This document shows, in pieces, positions 35,936-55,017 of a DNA stretch of 64,000 nt. The notes below the pieces were generated by a model. The model saw only the letters and a list, made by a program, of their open reading frames with translations. It did not search any database and was not told the origin of the DNA. Made by a program: the position numbers and the translations under genes. The DNA is from Micropterix aruncella (Eukaryota > Arthropoda > Insecta > Lepidoptera > Micropterigidae), in contig OX155965.1 of assembly GCA_944548615.1 (NCBI GenBank), forward strand, positions 17,848,806-17,912,805. The letters run 5' to 3'. Each line of letters begins with the position of its first letter. The first letter of the stretch is position 1.

Positions 35936-37552
35936 TCTATATGGTGTATGAGCACGTGGCGATGCCTTGTAGAATTTTGCCAAGAGATTACGTTTTATAT
36001 TTATGTGAGTGAGAAAAAATAAGAAAGTGATGAAAATTTTGCGTATTATACTTTAATATTATACATTAATAACTATGAAAATTATTTTGAACCGACATCG
36101 CGACATCAAAAAAAAGAGGATGTATTTTTTTTAAATATTTGTTACCTCAAACTCCGTCATTTACGTCCTATTTAGAACATTCTTTTCTTATTTGAAAGGA
36201 TATACCTTAGATTGATCCCATTTTTATCAAAATCCTGTTCTGATGATGGAATCCAAAAGGAATTGAGGGAACACCTCAAATACTCATATTATCATATGAA
36301 GTTGAAAATGTACATATTGGTTCAGCTCCGATGACAATGCATTTTTTATGGTAAGCATGATCTGTTTCTATACCCAGGGTTGTTTCCCGAAGTGAGGACT
36401 CCTCAACGGTCAATAACACAGAAATGAAATTTTGAATATGCATTCAATTACGACAGACCGTTTTAAATTTTACCAAGACAGGACTGCGGCACCCAGGGTT
36501 GGCTTCCAACGAGGGAATTTCTTAACGGTCAACAGCACAGACACGAAATTTTGTATACACATTCAATTATGATAGACTGTTCTAAGTTTTACCATGCTGT
36601 TGCACTAATAAAACTAATTTTCGTCGGTTTTCTTTTATAAAAAAATGCATTATCGCGTGTCTGATGTTTGCTTTGAATATGTATTTTAATTTATTACTCC
36701 ATACTTGACTAAACAAGATAGTCATGAGAAGGCAATTTATTTAAGAGAAAAGCTAGCTCTGGTGTTACATTTTTTTGTAGTTTTGTACATTACATATTCT
36801 TTTATATATAAATATTTTTGATCTTCAGCGGGTAAGCCGTCTCTTTTTGTGCGTCCTTCTCCATCGCTGCCAAAATTAATACTGACACGATAAATAACGA
36901 CATAAGACCAGACGATCGATATATACCTATCGCGCGATACTTGATTGAGATCTTAGATTTCTGGGTTGCTATAAATTACGGATACACCATATTACACGCT
37001 CGATTAATATAATTACCCTGGATCGCGATAAATAACGAGCGAGTAGCATTCGCCTATGAAGGGAGCGATCTCGATAAAAACTTCGCCACAAACGCATCTC
37101 AGGCCCTTTTTCCGCGATTTTCGTACACGCAACCCGATTTTCATGCACCGCATCAGCGCGCTTCAACCGCATCATTACGCCAATCATAAATCACATCTGT
37201 AGGAGGAAGAAGAACGTACCACGGCAGACGTACACTTCAGTTTGTCAATTGCTGCCAGAATCGCGCCATCTCAGGACGTAATAATTTAACGACCGTTGCT
37301 ATATTGACACCTTGAAATGAGTCAAAATGGCTTGAGGGGACGGAACAAATCTACTGATCCAGTTCCGCAAAGCTTAACTGAGGCCGTCCTCAAAGAGCGA
37401 GGGCACCGGTAAGGCAGTGGGGCTCCCTCGCTCTGTTTACCATTTTCGGATGGATTACTCCTTCCATTACTAGACTGGTCGCAGTCCAAAGTCGTATTTG
37501 TGAACGTGTTTCGTCGTGAACTCGAGGCGCCCTTTGCTTGCCTTATTTACTA
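35936..37552. other. Unassigned DNA with one tandem duplication
   Basis: No gene seen. At 36372-36600 a unit of about 119 bp occurs twice (ACCCAGGGTTG, AACGGTCAA, CACAGA, CATTCAATTA and GATAGAC/GACAGAC blocks in order), with clear divergence. The part near 36820-37330 is richer in GC and CpG but not recognisable. Confidence 0.45.
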
Positions 37553-38414
37553 TATACTATATACTAATATTATAAAAAGGTAAAGTTTGTGAGTTTGTGA
37601 GGTTGTAGGGAGTAATCTCTGGATCTACTGAACCGATTTAAAAAATTCTTTTACCGATAAAAAGCCATGGTATTTGTGAGTGAGGCTATATATTAATCTG
37701 AACAATGAAAAGACTTTTTCGTGGTAGTCGGATTTGCAAAGTAAGTCGGAGAAAAAACGGTCGAATGGAAACGTTTCTTACGAACGCTGCCTTAACGATG
37801 AGAGATATATGATTGCGTTTTAGAGAAGGGTTGTAGATCGTGATATTGCCTACAAAAAAGTAAGCGATGGCATATGTCTAACTTTTATATTTAAGTCAAA
37901 AAAAGTAGTTTTTGTATAAAAAAAATAATTTAAATCGTTAGGTCATGTTTATTGGTCATATTACCAATTATGAATTTTTATCAAAATAAGTAAATTTATC
38001 GTCACAAGTGTTTAAAACAAAAGACTTTTCCCTTTTTCTGCATATAATTTCCCTTTTACTGCATAAATGGTTTAAGAGATAATACGACATAGGTATGGAA
38101 CCGCGACCGTATCTCAGGTTGGAACTTCTGTAAGACAATATATTTTGTTACCAAATAATAACATTAATATAGTATACAGAGGTTTTGAACAATTAAAATA
38201 AACATAATTTATTTAATCATAATCATTTCATTCACTCATTTGAAACCCGGTAATATAGCCAATTTGGCATGCAAATACATACATATATATACAGTAAAAA
38301 TATAACCCTCCTTTTGGCAGTCAGGAAATAATTCATAGCACTCAGTAATAACCGAACCACACTCACAATTTCATCATAGTTTACCGCCCAACGAAGTGGA
38401 CACGGGTCAGCTAG
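37553..38414 (+). mobile_element. Lep1-like non-autonomous Helitron
   Basis: Begins near ACTATATACTAATATTATAA, continues with GGTAAAGTTTGTGAGTTTGT and CTGAACCGATTTAAAAAATT, and ends CGGGTCAGCTAG followed by T at 38415. The CTAG end and lack of inverted repeats fit a Helitron; the start and end resemble lepidopteran Lep1-type copies as I remember them. At about 860 bp it may contain a further insertion. Opposite strand to the copies at 4095 and 4398. Confidence 0.6.
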
Positions 38415-40884
38415 TTTAATATAATCGGGTGTATAACGGGTTATTTAATGAGTCCTCTTATTTTCAACGAGGAGGAAAAGTATTTTGAACGCGCTTTTTT
38501 TCGAGATGAAGATGGAAATATCCATTCTGACCCCCCCCCCCCCCGCTTGTTGTTGAGCCCTGCAGTGACGCAGTTGATCTCTCCCTGAGACGATTAAGAC
38601 CATTTCCAGATAGAAGTCTGTATGTGTGTCTGTATGTGTGTGTATTCCTACACGACAGCGCCCAAACGCTTAATCCGATTGAACTGAAATTTGGAATGCA
38701 GGAATTATTTGATCACACTTCAAACTCGAAAGTTTTGACTTAAAGAGTTGAAATTTGTTACACAGATGTCAGATCCCAAAGTCTATCAGTATATATGCGT
38801 AAACGATTAAATCGAAAGTATTTAATGCATTGCATTCTCTTTATTCGCACTTGTCGCCGACGAACGATTGACCCTTGATATATTCACCGTGCGTTTTGAG
38901 TTCCTCTTGTGAGAAATTGATATCACGCTCAAATCTTTCCTTAAGCCCTTGGCTACTTGCCGGGAAAATTTTAGGGTGACAAACCCGTTTGGAATGACAA
39001 ACCCGTTGGCTCCCTCTGCACAGAAGGCAGCCGTAAGATCTGACCGCAATAATAAAAAAAAACACTTTTCACTTGCTCATCAAACTCTCCGGACTCACCA
39101 TTCTATATGTAATAAAGGATCATGCCTAAAAGTAGCACTTGGTAATATTCATGAAACGTTTATCTCTCAATGAAAATGTGCGATCTTTCCTCATCTTTCC
39201 ACCCGCTTGTGTTTAAACTCTCCGAGAATAACTTTTCCCGCCAAATATTGAAAAACACGTCGCTTCCGGCACCCGTCATCCGGTTACAAGGGTTGATGTG
39301 ACAGGAAGTGCGGCAGGTGGCGTCTGGTAAAGCGATAACTAAGACATGACGAGAAATACGTGCTCGGTGCTACCACAGTATTATAAGGTTACAGTAAGCC
39401 ATCTCGCGTTTGTGACAGAGCAATCATGCGGCGCAGTGTAAGGCGAGAGGAGAGAGGAGGTACAGCGTTCCCGTTTGCTATACTACATTCGGTATGCAAA
39501 CGGGTACGCTCGGCAGGGCTGTGTAGCGAATTGTAATTTAGATATTTAAATATTATTCAAGTTTATTGCTGTAATTTAACAATAATATCGCCGTTATGCG
39601 TATTACTTGTGCGTTATGCAGATTCAATTCATCAATATATCTCAAATTAAAAAAAAGTTTAAAACGAATCGCTGTATAGGAAATTCTATATTCCTCGTTA
39701 AAGCTCAATATAGTTCATATGTAGAAGACGAATAACGGAACTTTTTATTGGTGTATGAAACTTTTGCCGTATTGGGATGATTTTATTTTTCTCCGCGAGT
39801 CGTTCCAATAAATGGGATGTCACTTGCCTGGTGAGGAAGAGGAAGGTATCCCTATATTAATTTCCTTATTGGTTAAAAGTAGACCTGCCATGTTTTGGAC
39901 CATGTTAGTTCTTTCAGCGAAGGGTTTCAATAATGTGTTCCAGAATAATACACTATCTACCTACCAATATCTTCGTTTAAAACCCAGAAAAATACATTCG
40001 AACATATTTAATTATTTATTTAATATGTATTTATTGTTTGCAGTAAATTACAAATACTAATTAGGTGCATGATAAATTATTTACAAAACCTACCCATAGA
40101 AAACTAATTTAATCTTCCATGACATTGCAATGCTTGCGTGAACAACTTATAATAGAAATCACATGTGTAACATAACACAAGTGCCTACTTTGTAACGATG
40201 GTTTTGGAAATCTTGTTTGTAATAGTCGCCAATACCCTCGATATTGTTAAGTAATATATTGATACAACACATAATAACGGTTACTGGGAAGTCAATGTCA
40301 AAATAACATTTTTTGTTTCTTCTATTTTAAAAATTTACTCTAAATATGACCTTTTAGTTATTGACTGAGTGACAGAAATATATAATAAATAAATATTGTT
40401 GAGTTTTAAAAGAAAATACAGTTGATTCCCTGTAACCCTTTATATGGTAAAAAAATATAAGCACAGAATACAATACAATACAATCCAATCAACTACTCCA
40501 GTAGATAGGCATTCCTACACTTGAACGCGTCACAAAATTAAATGCAAAAAATTTAATAATTAAAAACATAACTATCATGATAGTTGTCATGGCTGTAATA
40601 TTACATTCAATATTACCTACATACAAATAATCAAAATATACTCATGTGATTTAAGAGTCAGGGAGAAAAATTAATTCAACAAATACACTTTGGGCCGAAA
40701 TGGCACAATGCGTCGCTATGAATCGGCGATCGGCGTTGTGTTGCTCAAATAGTTACTTATTGTAAGAGTGATAACCCGAAGAGCCAGGCTGCGGCAGCCA
40801 AGCTGACATATGATGACTCATTGTAGCCCGCGCACTAGGCAGTCGAGAATTCCTGGCTGTGGCAGCCAACAGAATGTACAAATA
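38415..40884. other. Unassigned AT-rich DNA
   Basis: A poly-C run of about 13 lies near 38530. The CCGATTGAACTGAAATTTGG phrase near 38675 is typical of dispersed insect repeats, but no ends were found. GGCTGCGGCAGCC-like motifs occur near 40782 and 40853. No gene is supported. Confidence 0.45.
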
Positions 40885-41540
40885 GAGTTGTCAACTACAA
40901 CGAGCGAACCCGTCACCTCAGGAAGTTTTAACGATTGTTCGTTCTATCTCCCATGAAGTGAGCGAAAAAGACTTTGACAAAAAAGTCCACCGTCAAGCTC
41001 CGCCACATGCCCGTAAGTGGCAAACGTCTTATCCGCGAGATAATCAGGTATGTTACCCAGCGGGCTCACACTCACACCCTTACTTCCAATTGCGACCAGA
41101 TTACTCCGGTCTCTCGATTGGTTACGAGTTCGAGGTCGCTTGCGCGGTCCTCTCCCTTACGAAGCGGTGAAACGGTGTAAACCGAATCTATCGCGGACCA
41201 CGGCATCCTTTGCCCGGCTATTCACCTAGGATCGGGTAGCCGATAATCGTTTCAAGAGCAGTCGCCGCAACCACCCCCGCTCTATAAGAAACAGTACTGC
41301 TTCCAGACTCCCCCGACTGTTAGTCAGAGTGCACAGTCGATTGGCTTACGCCGCACGGTGCGCAGACCGTCCAGGAGCGCCAGAAAGTTGACTCCTAGGG
41401 GAAACTAGCCCTAAGGCCAGAGTCCTGCCCAGGCTCGCACTTCATGCGTGGAGGCCTCCGGATGGGTGTTGACCCGTGAGTGTGACCAACCCTGAACAGA
41501 ATAGGTCTTCGTGGCCAACTTAGCAAGGGCCCATTAGCTC
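40885..41540. repeat. GC-rich dispersed repeat, third long copy
   Basis: Same block order and strand as 13588-14270, from GTTGTCAACTACAACGAGCG to AACTTAGCAAGGGCCCATTA. Compared with the other copies it lacks nine bases (in AGTCGCCG...CAACCACCC near 41265) and has a stop in the otherwise shared open frame. AACAGAATGT occurs just before the copy (40869) and just after it (41542), possibly a target duplication. Confidence 0.7.
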
Positions 41541-41582
41541 CCAACAGAATGTGCAGTGCATTCGTGCACTGCACATTCTGTT
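41541..41582. other. Perfect 19-bp hairpin with a TTCG loop
   Basis: CAACAGAATGTGCAGTGCA (41541-41559), loop TTCG, then the exact complement to 41582. It sits at the right edge of the GC-rich repeat. A perfect stem with a UUCG tetraloop would be very stable as RNA. It may be a foldback scar rather than a functional RNA. Confidence 0.85.
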
Positions 41583-42896
41583 GAGATAGCCAACTGGCTT
41601 CCGCAGCCAGAGCGCGACAAGGCGGATGTATAGAATGTGACGACTGCCCTCAGTCCCCGCACATTTGTTGAAGCAGCTAGACAAATTTTTCATACGCGGC
41701 CACCTCGTATGACTCACGGTCACGACTGGTTGCGTGGGCTGGCTGCTTATACTGGCTGCTCAAATTTTTTGGCTGTAGCAGCCCAGTGCGCGGACGCCCT
41801 AACACAGTTAGATGACGAAAGCGGCGAAACAGTGGAGCAACAAAGGAGCCGAACAACTGTAGCAATTATTAAACTGTGGTGCTACCTGCCAAAAGTAGAC
41901 AATTTTAGCGCTCAACACGATGCCGACGCCGGGCAGCCGGAAATATCAAGAAAAGCCAGCGACCGACTTCCGATCAAGACCGCGTTTACAGTCACACCGA
42001 CATATATAACGGAAGTAAGGTAACGTGCGATTGCTGGATATAGATCGGTCGTCAGCCATCAATTTTCATTTTAAATATTTATATTTATCCTGATGCAGTA
42101 TCTCAATAACCGATTTATTTTTATTTTTCTTCCATTCCTTTATTAAATTGTTCATTCAACTCCGAAGAGGCCCCCTACTTCATTATGGTCATTTTATTTA
42201 TAATCGGTTATTGAGGTTTTGTATACTGACTGATTTTTAACACAAAATATATTAATATATCTATCTACCTATATATTTATGTGTTATTATTAAATAATAA
42301 AATTTTGTCTAACCTTTTTCATATCTTAGTCTTTAATATGGTGAGTGTTGACTTAAGGTAATTATTATTTTTTAAATTACAAGTTAAAACTTATTGTTAT
42401 TAGTTAGCAAGTCAATTTCAGATGATTGAGACAAAGTACAAATGTAGTTTTTTGTGATCGCCGTTCCCCTGTGATTTAAAAAAAAGGAAAAGTATATTAG
42501 TATTACGGACGTCAGGGCATTTCTTTCACGGGGGATTCTGCTCATCAAACTAAACAAGAAAATTGAAAAGAAATATTTTCTGCCATCTTTTTCTCCTTAC
42601 AAATCTTTAATTGATTACAGAAATAAAAAACAGGTAAATACAACAATAAAAATAGTATGAAGCAGAATGTAAGTATTTCTAATTATAACTATTATTTTCT
42701 CAAAAAAATAAATACGTCGTGTTACAAGTGTGTGAATAGAGATAGACTTAATTTCAAGTGCAGTCTTGCAGTCGCTCTTGCGCGCCGAGCTCACCCCCTG
42801 CCCCCCCCCCCCCCGCCACCACCGTTATAATCTATGCAGTGACGGCAGCGGTATGCGGCCTACCCGCAGAACAACGGACTGGCAGCTATTTCAGTC
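41583..42896. other. Unassigned DNA
   Basis: A plus-strand frame of 128 codons (41637-42023) is not recognisable. A GGCTGTAGCAGCC motif lies near 41770. A poly-C run of about 14 is near 42800. No gene is supported. Confidence 0.4.
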
Positions 42897-42933
42897 TACC
42901 CCAGAGGCGGTACGGCGGCCGAAACGTCGGGTG
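42897..42933 (+). ncRNA. Degenerate hammerhead-like motif
   Basis: Stem I would pair TACCC with GGGTG. The core reads CAGAGGC where CTGANGA is expected, stem II is weak, and the 3' part GAAACGTC is exact for PLE-type minimal hammerheads. Two core positions are wrong, so it is probably inactive. No PLE coding sequence is seen nearby. Confidence 0.3.
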
Positions 42934-43774
42934 TTATAAATTTCATGAGGTAAATTCGTTTTTTATCTTTTTTATATAATTTATATTTTCTGCAAAAAAA
43001 GCGAAATGAACAATTAAAGTGGTTCTTCTAACTATCTTTACTGCGTTCAATAGCGTTTAATACCAAAATAATACCAAAATAATAACAAATAACTACGAGT
43101 AGTAAGGCATTTGTAAATCTTGTATTTCGTGAGTGTGTAAAGCCACTGCACATCGTCTGGTCAAAGTTTTATTAAAACTTGAAGCCTGTGAAGTAACGAC
43201 TACTCATCACGGGCGGCTGTTTGCCCGGGCGTCCGCCCCTGGAGAAAACTCAAGGATAACTTTGTGAAAATTTTCATTTCGTCGGTAAATCTCGCGGCTA
43301 GCACGGGAAACAATAACCCCGTCGCAAACACTTGAGATGCACCAACTTGGAATAATGTATGATGGAGAAGCGGCCGGCGATGGGGGAGAAGGTTTATCAT
43401 GTGAGACTCTCTGGCCTTTGTTTATGGTTTAGTTAGACTGTATCAGCCGAAAACCATAGATTTTAGATTGAATATGGTTAGAAAATGTATGCAATATGAG
43501 ACATTCTTCTAATGTCTCATATCGCAGTGGCTGTAAAGACGGTAATAAAGAAAAAAACATATTTAAGAATGCATTTAAAAATGCATATTTTTAATCTGAA
43601 ACAATTAGAAGAAGGTGACCAAATTTGATTACGTAACCAGGACGGCACCCCCCCCCCACCCCTACGTAATCAAGTGTAAGCCTTAGCTCCAAACCCCCCT
43701 CCCCTCTCTCCCTCGGTGATTACGTAATATGTAGACGCCCCCTTACAGCATTGAGCAATCTAATATACTATCTA
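42934..43774. other. Unassigned DNA
   Basis: No supported gene. A poly-C run lies near 43650, and the surrounding text (TTTGATTACGTAACC ... TGATTACGTAATATG) forms an imperfect inverted pair around it. Confidence 0.4.
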
Positions 43775-44165
43775 TACTGGGTGTTATTACTGCACGGGCA
43801 TTTTTTTCTGTGGGTGAATCAGAACAACGTAGTAAGCAACTTCTGATAAAAAGTTTTTTTTTATTTGAAAATTTGAAGAAATTGACTGTTAATTAAAGGT
43901 TTGAGAAGAGTTTGAACGCGCTGCGCCATCTAGCCGTAGGTAATAAGTCGTAAATAAACAATATCAGCGACATTTTATCAACCGCTAGATAGCGCATCGT
44001 GATTATAGCTTTCATACTATTTAAAAATAAAATTAAAAAAACAAATTTTCAAATAAAAAAAAAACAAAAAAAATATTTTTCGTTTTTTTTTTTTAATCAA
44101 AAGTTGCTTATTTCGTTGTATTGATTTATCAAAAAAAAATGCTCGTGCGGTAATAACACCCCGTA
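43775..44165. mobile_element. MITE carrying two inverted CTCF-like motifs
   Basis: TACTGGGTGTTATTACTGCA at 43775 is mirrored by the complement of TGCGGTAATAACACCCCGTA at the right end (44165), giving termini of about 27 bp. Near the centre lie GCGCCATCTAGCCG (43923-43936) and the inverted CCGCTAGATAGCGC (43982-43995). Poly-A and poly-T arms follow, as in the element at 18764-19122. Non-coding. Confidence 0.7.
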
Positions 44166-45040
44166 TAATCAATGGTAAAAACGAAGAATGTATTTCTAGA
44201 ATCCCCCGTGGATGACAAGTCACCTGAATATATGTATGTCCCGTTTCAGCGCGCAGCCGCCTGTCAATGCCGAACGCGAAAACACCATCAGTCGAAGTCG
44301 TCGGCAGCTGAAGGCAGGGACTAAAAAAACCAATAAGTCAGCTGAGCGTCTCGTTCGTCGCCCCGCGTCGAATTCATCTTCTGACACGACGTCGGAGTTT
44401 TCATATTTTAAAATGCGGCTGATGACAGCCGCCGAACAGGGAGAATCCACTCATATTCGCAGCGTTGGCCCATATAAATGGGCCAACACGCGAGAAAGAA
44501 TTTTTATTCCATTCTCCCTCATATTATGGCGATAGGGAAAAGAAATAGGATCAATACAAATGAATTCAGACGCTTTTATGTATAGGTTTTGTGAGTTAAA
44601 AAAACTTTTTAGCGACTAATCATAACTACATATAATGGTAATAGTATAGCATTAAAATCACTAGCCATCTAGAGTCTCATAAGACTAAATTTTATCTTAC
44701 TTTTACCGCAAAACATGTTACCCGTTAAGTTAAGGTTAGCTGTAAGATATTGCTTATTGCTTCAATGCAATTATCTCGCCGATTTATCACGAGTAAATGA
44801 ACTTAACAGAAACAAAGCTTCTAAAGAGCGTATATATTTTTTACCTATATTGGTACGGTTGGCGCAAGAGGATAAAATTAAATATACAAAACGTTTATCA
44901 TTTTTTTATTATATGTTTACCTACGATAGAATATTGTTTACTTACTTAATCTATTTTTTTTTTTTGTAATTTTAACGAGTTAAATAGTCAGGTATCTATT
45001 CTGTACAATTTATTGGAAAAAAAAACAAATTAATACAATT
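44166..45040. other. Unassigned DNA
   Basis: A plus-strand frame of 107 codons (44212-44535) is basic and Ser/Arg-rich in its first half and not recognisable. The rest is AT-rich. No gene is called. Confidence 0.35.
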
Positions 45041-45059
45041 TACGATCTACCAAAACGTT

Positions 45060-45605
45060 TTTTGCACCACCCGGGTTGATGTTTATTATTAGTTTCTGTG
45101 CCACCTCTGCAGGGTAAATTTTAGTTTTTGTACAGGCTCCCTAACCAATGATTCCATAGCTTAGAATACTTTGGCACAAGGCATAGAGTACGTAGTTTTT
45201 AATGTCTTCGAATCTAAAATATTTCTTATATCTCTAAATAAGAAAGCCAGACTCCTGACTCTGGTAGAAACTAGGTCTATTGGGTCAGCCCATTCGAGGT
45301 GATTATCCACAATTATGCCTAAATACTTCAACGATAGTGCGTTATGCAATGGCACACATTACAAAGTTTGCATTGATGTATTGTTATGGTGTTTGTTGCA
45401 AATGGCTGCCCTCTCTTATATATACTGAAAGCTAAATATTTAGTTTTATCAAGGTTAAGCGTGAGTAAGAAGACATCAAGCCCGTAAAGCATCTGCATTT
45501 GCCTTAGTAAATACACGCTGCCAGCTACTATCATTGAAAATTATTACTATCACGAAGAGTCGTCTACGAAGGAAATAGCTTTAGTTACTCGGTGTTAGAT
45601 TGTAA
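45060..45605 (-). pseudogene. Decayed LINE RT fragment
   Basis: On the minus strand the order is an RT motif C-like ISFVDDSS near 45570, then LNLDKTKYLAFSIYKRG (45534-45328 frame), then LKYLGIIVDNHLEWADPID and VRSLAFLFRDIRN (45355-45161 frame). These are the thumb and post-RT blocks of a non-LTR reverse transcriptase, broken by at least two frameshifts or stops. It is cut on the upstream side by the (TA)n array at 45611. Confidence 0.65.
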
Positions 45606-45607
45606 AG

Positions 45608-49585
<3,978 letters not shown>

Positions 49586-49848
49586 TTTTCAAATTGAAAT
49601 TATGTTTATCACTAAATAAATGAAATGATAAAATAATGAAAGGGCACTTATCTGGTCTGTGGTGACCAGGAGTGACTCCACGCCTTTTTCGTTTTCTCTT
49701 CTCTCAGTATTTGCGGTTTCCTACTGTGGTATTCGAACCTTTCTACTTTATCCTACAGCGGCGACACAACAATGCGAAAGACGAGAATGAATGCTGGAAA
49801 ATAATAGGCGATTAGTGTTTCTTAAATATTAATGATTTTTATAAAATG

Positions 49849-49886
49849 TATATCAATATTTCGGCTCAGCCGTCGTCAAGATATAT
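49849..49886 (-). ncRNA. Hammerhead-like motif in the PLE 3' UTR
   Basis: On the minus strand a 6-bp stem I (TATATC with GATATA) encloses TTGACGA, then CGGC-TGA-GCCG and AAATATT. The core position that should be C is T, so activity is uncertain. Stem II covaries with the copies at 54417 and 52153. Confidence 0.45.
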
Positions 49887-50077
49887 GACATTTCTGAAAT
49901 CGAACAATTCGTTGAAAATTTAAATTCAAGGAATCGAACAAAAAGAAATGGATTAATAATATTTTACACGATTTAGTTAAGGTACCATAACCAACCGTGC
50001 AAAACGTTATTTTAAAATGAATGATTATAAATTAAAAGAAAAAGCATTTGATGATTATGATAATATGATAAACCTTA

Positions 50078-50907
<830 letters not shown>

Positions 50908-51054
50908 CAAACGGAGCTGCCATGGAATTCACCGACCGGAGTCGGGCCCATCATAATACTATTTTTTTACACTTCTGGGGGGTGAGCAGTGGATTCCGGA
51001 CTTACGAACCGGCTGTGGTAGGTTTAGGACAGCTGTCTTGCCACATGTGAGCGT

Positions 51055-51849
51055 TCACCTTGCCACCCATTCACTCCCCCTTCGAAGCCATAGAATTTGA
51101 GATGCGCAAATCGCAGTTTTAGATAATTTTTCTAAGAAAGAGTTGATTATTTTTCTGGAAAGGCCAAGATCTTTAAAGAGGTGAAATAGAGATTTAGCTG
51201 GCAGGCCACGAGCGCCAACTTCCACCGCGTGAAGGTGAACAGTGAAGCCGTTCCGGGTTACGGCATTTGCGAGATCATGGTATTTATTTAATTTGTACTC
51301 GTGGTCTTTTGGGATATTTGATTCCCATGGAACAGTTAATTCTACGATAAGAGCCACCTTCCGAGATAGAGAGTAAAGAGTTATATCTGGACGGAGGGCT
51401 GTGCATCCGAGACTTTCAGGGAATTTATACTGCTTAGAGACCGAATCAACCTCCAGAATCCAATCTGTAGCTTTCTCGATTATTGAGAAAGGTTTTGTAG
51501 TTAAATGTTTTTTGCCTTTAGAGCCATCCCGCACAAACTGTATTGGGGGTTTGGAGGATACTGTCAAACCCTTGTTGGCACGAGCCACTGAGAGACTAAT
51601 TACCTCGCGAATAACAGCGAGAACTTTGTCATGGCGGTAAGTGTACCGTCCTTGATCTAAGGCCACCTTGCAGCCAGCTAGAATGTGTCTAGCTGTGCAA
51701 GGGGTATTGCTACAGAGGGGACAAGAACTATCCTCGGCAAAGCTCCAACGAGCGAGGTTACTGGGGTCTGGAAGTGTATGCTGAAAGGCATTCAAATAAA
51801 ATTTCAGCATCTCTGGCGTCCAGTCATAGAGCATTACCTTCCAGTGCAT
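51055..51849 (-). pseudogene. C-terminus of an RLE-type LINE (R2/NeSL-like)
   Basis: A 264-codon open frame from the ATG at 51849. Residues 43-60 form a CCHC knuckle (C-x2-C-x8-H-x4-C), followed by YRHDKVL (71-77), the block that precedes the restriction-like endonuclease. RPDITLYS (153-160) and ALIVELTVPWE (166-176) give the PD...E nuclease core, and a C-terminal tail follows. This architecture is typical of early-branching LINEs with a C-terminal restriction-like endonuclease (R2, R4, NeSL groups). No RT is found upstream, so the copy is 5'-truncated, but the remaining frame is intact. Such elements often target specific sites; what this one targeted cannot be told. Confidence 0.75.
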
Positions 51850-51879
51850 TGGAGGCGGAATGCAAATATATATTGATAT

Positions 51880-52227
51880 TTTAAGTGTGTAAATTTTTTT
51901 AAATTATTTTCAATAATATATAAAATTAGATTCATGAAAAGTTACTTATCTGGGGTCCTGGTGGACCAGAAACATTTAAACGATAGTTAATGTCCTCTTT
52001 AAATACTTAGGGCAGCGGCACCTGTTTCCGCAATTGATAACCTATGATGTTCTTAGTTATTGCAGCCGAATTACTGTATGCCCTTGGATATAATACGTAT
52101 AGGAGGATGGTTATGGATGTTAGTAACTTATTTTAGAAGAAATTATATGATTGAGAATATTTCGACACTAGTCGTATTCATCTCTATGACATTTCATGAG
52201 ATATGCATGAGAAATATATGTATTTAT
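51880..52227 (-). mobile_element. Diverged PLE 3' UTR
   Basis: TTACTTATCTGGGGTCCTGG and the later GAGAATATTTCGAC...ATGACATTTC blocks match, in order, the PLE 3' UTRs at 49582 and 54137. The middle is diverged. It abuts (TA)n and the 590-bp satellite on its right. Confidence 0.5.
52153..52184 (-). ncRNA. Hammerhead-like motif, diverged PLE 3' UTR
   Basis: The minus strand shows GAGA pairing with TCTC, a degenerate core ATGAATA, stem II CGAC-TAGT-GTCG and AAATATT. The core is poor, but stem II still pairs through different bases than in the other copies. Confidence 0.35.
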
Positions 52228-52234
52228 ATATATA

Positions 52235-52301
<67 letters not shown>
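52228..52301. repeat. (TA)n microsatellite
   Basis: About 74 bp of TA at the left edge of the 590-bp satellite. Confidence 0.9.

Positions 52302-55017
<2,716 letters not shown>

Noticed and set aside
41637..42023. 128-codon plus-strand frame
   Set aside because: No recognisable domain and composition not clearly coding.
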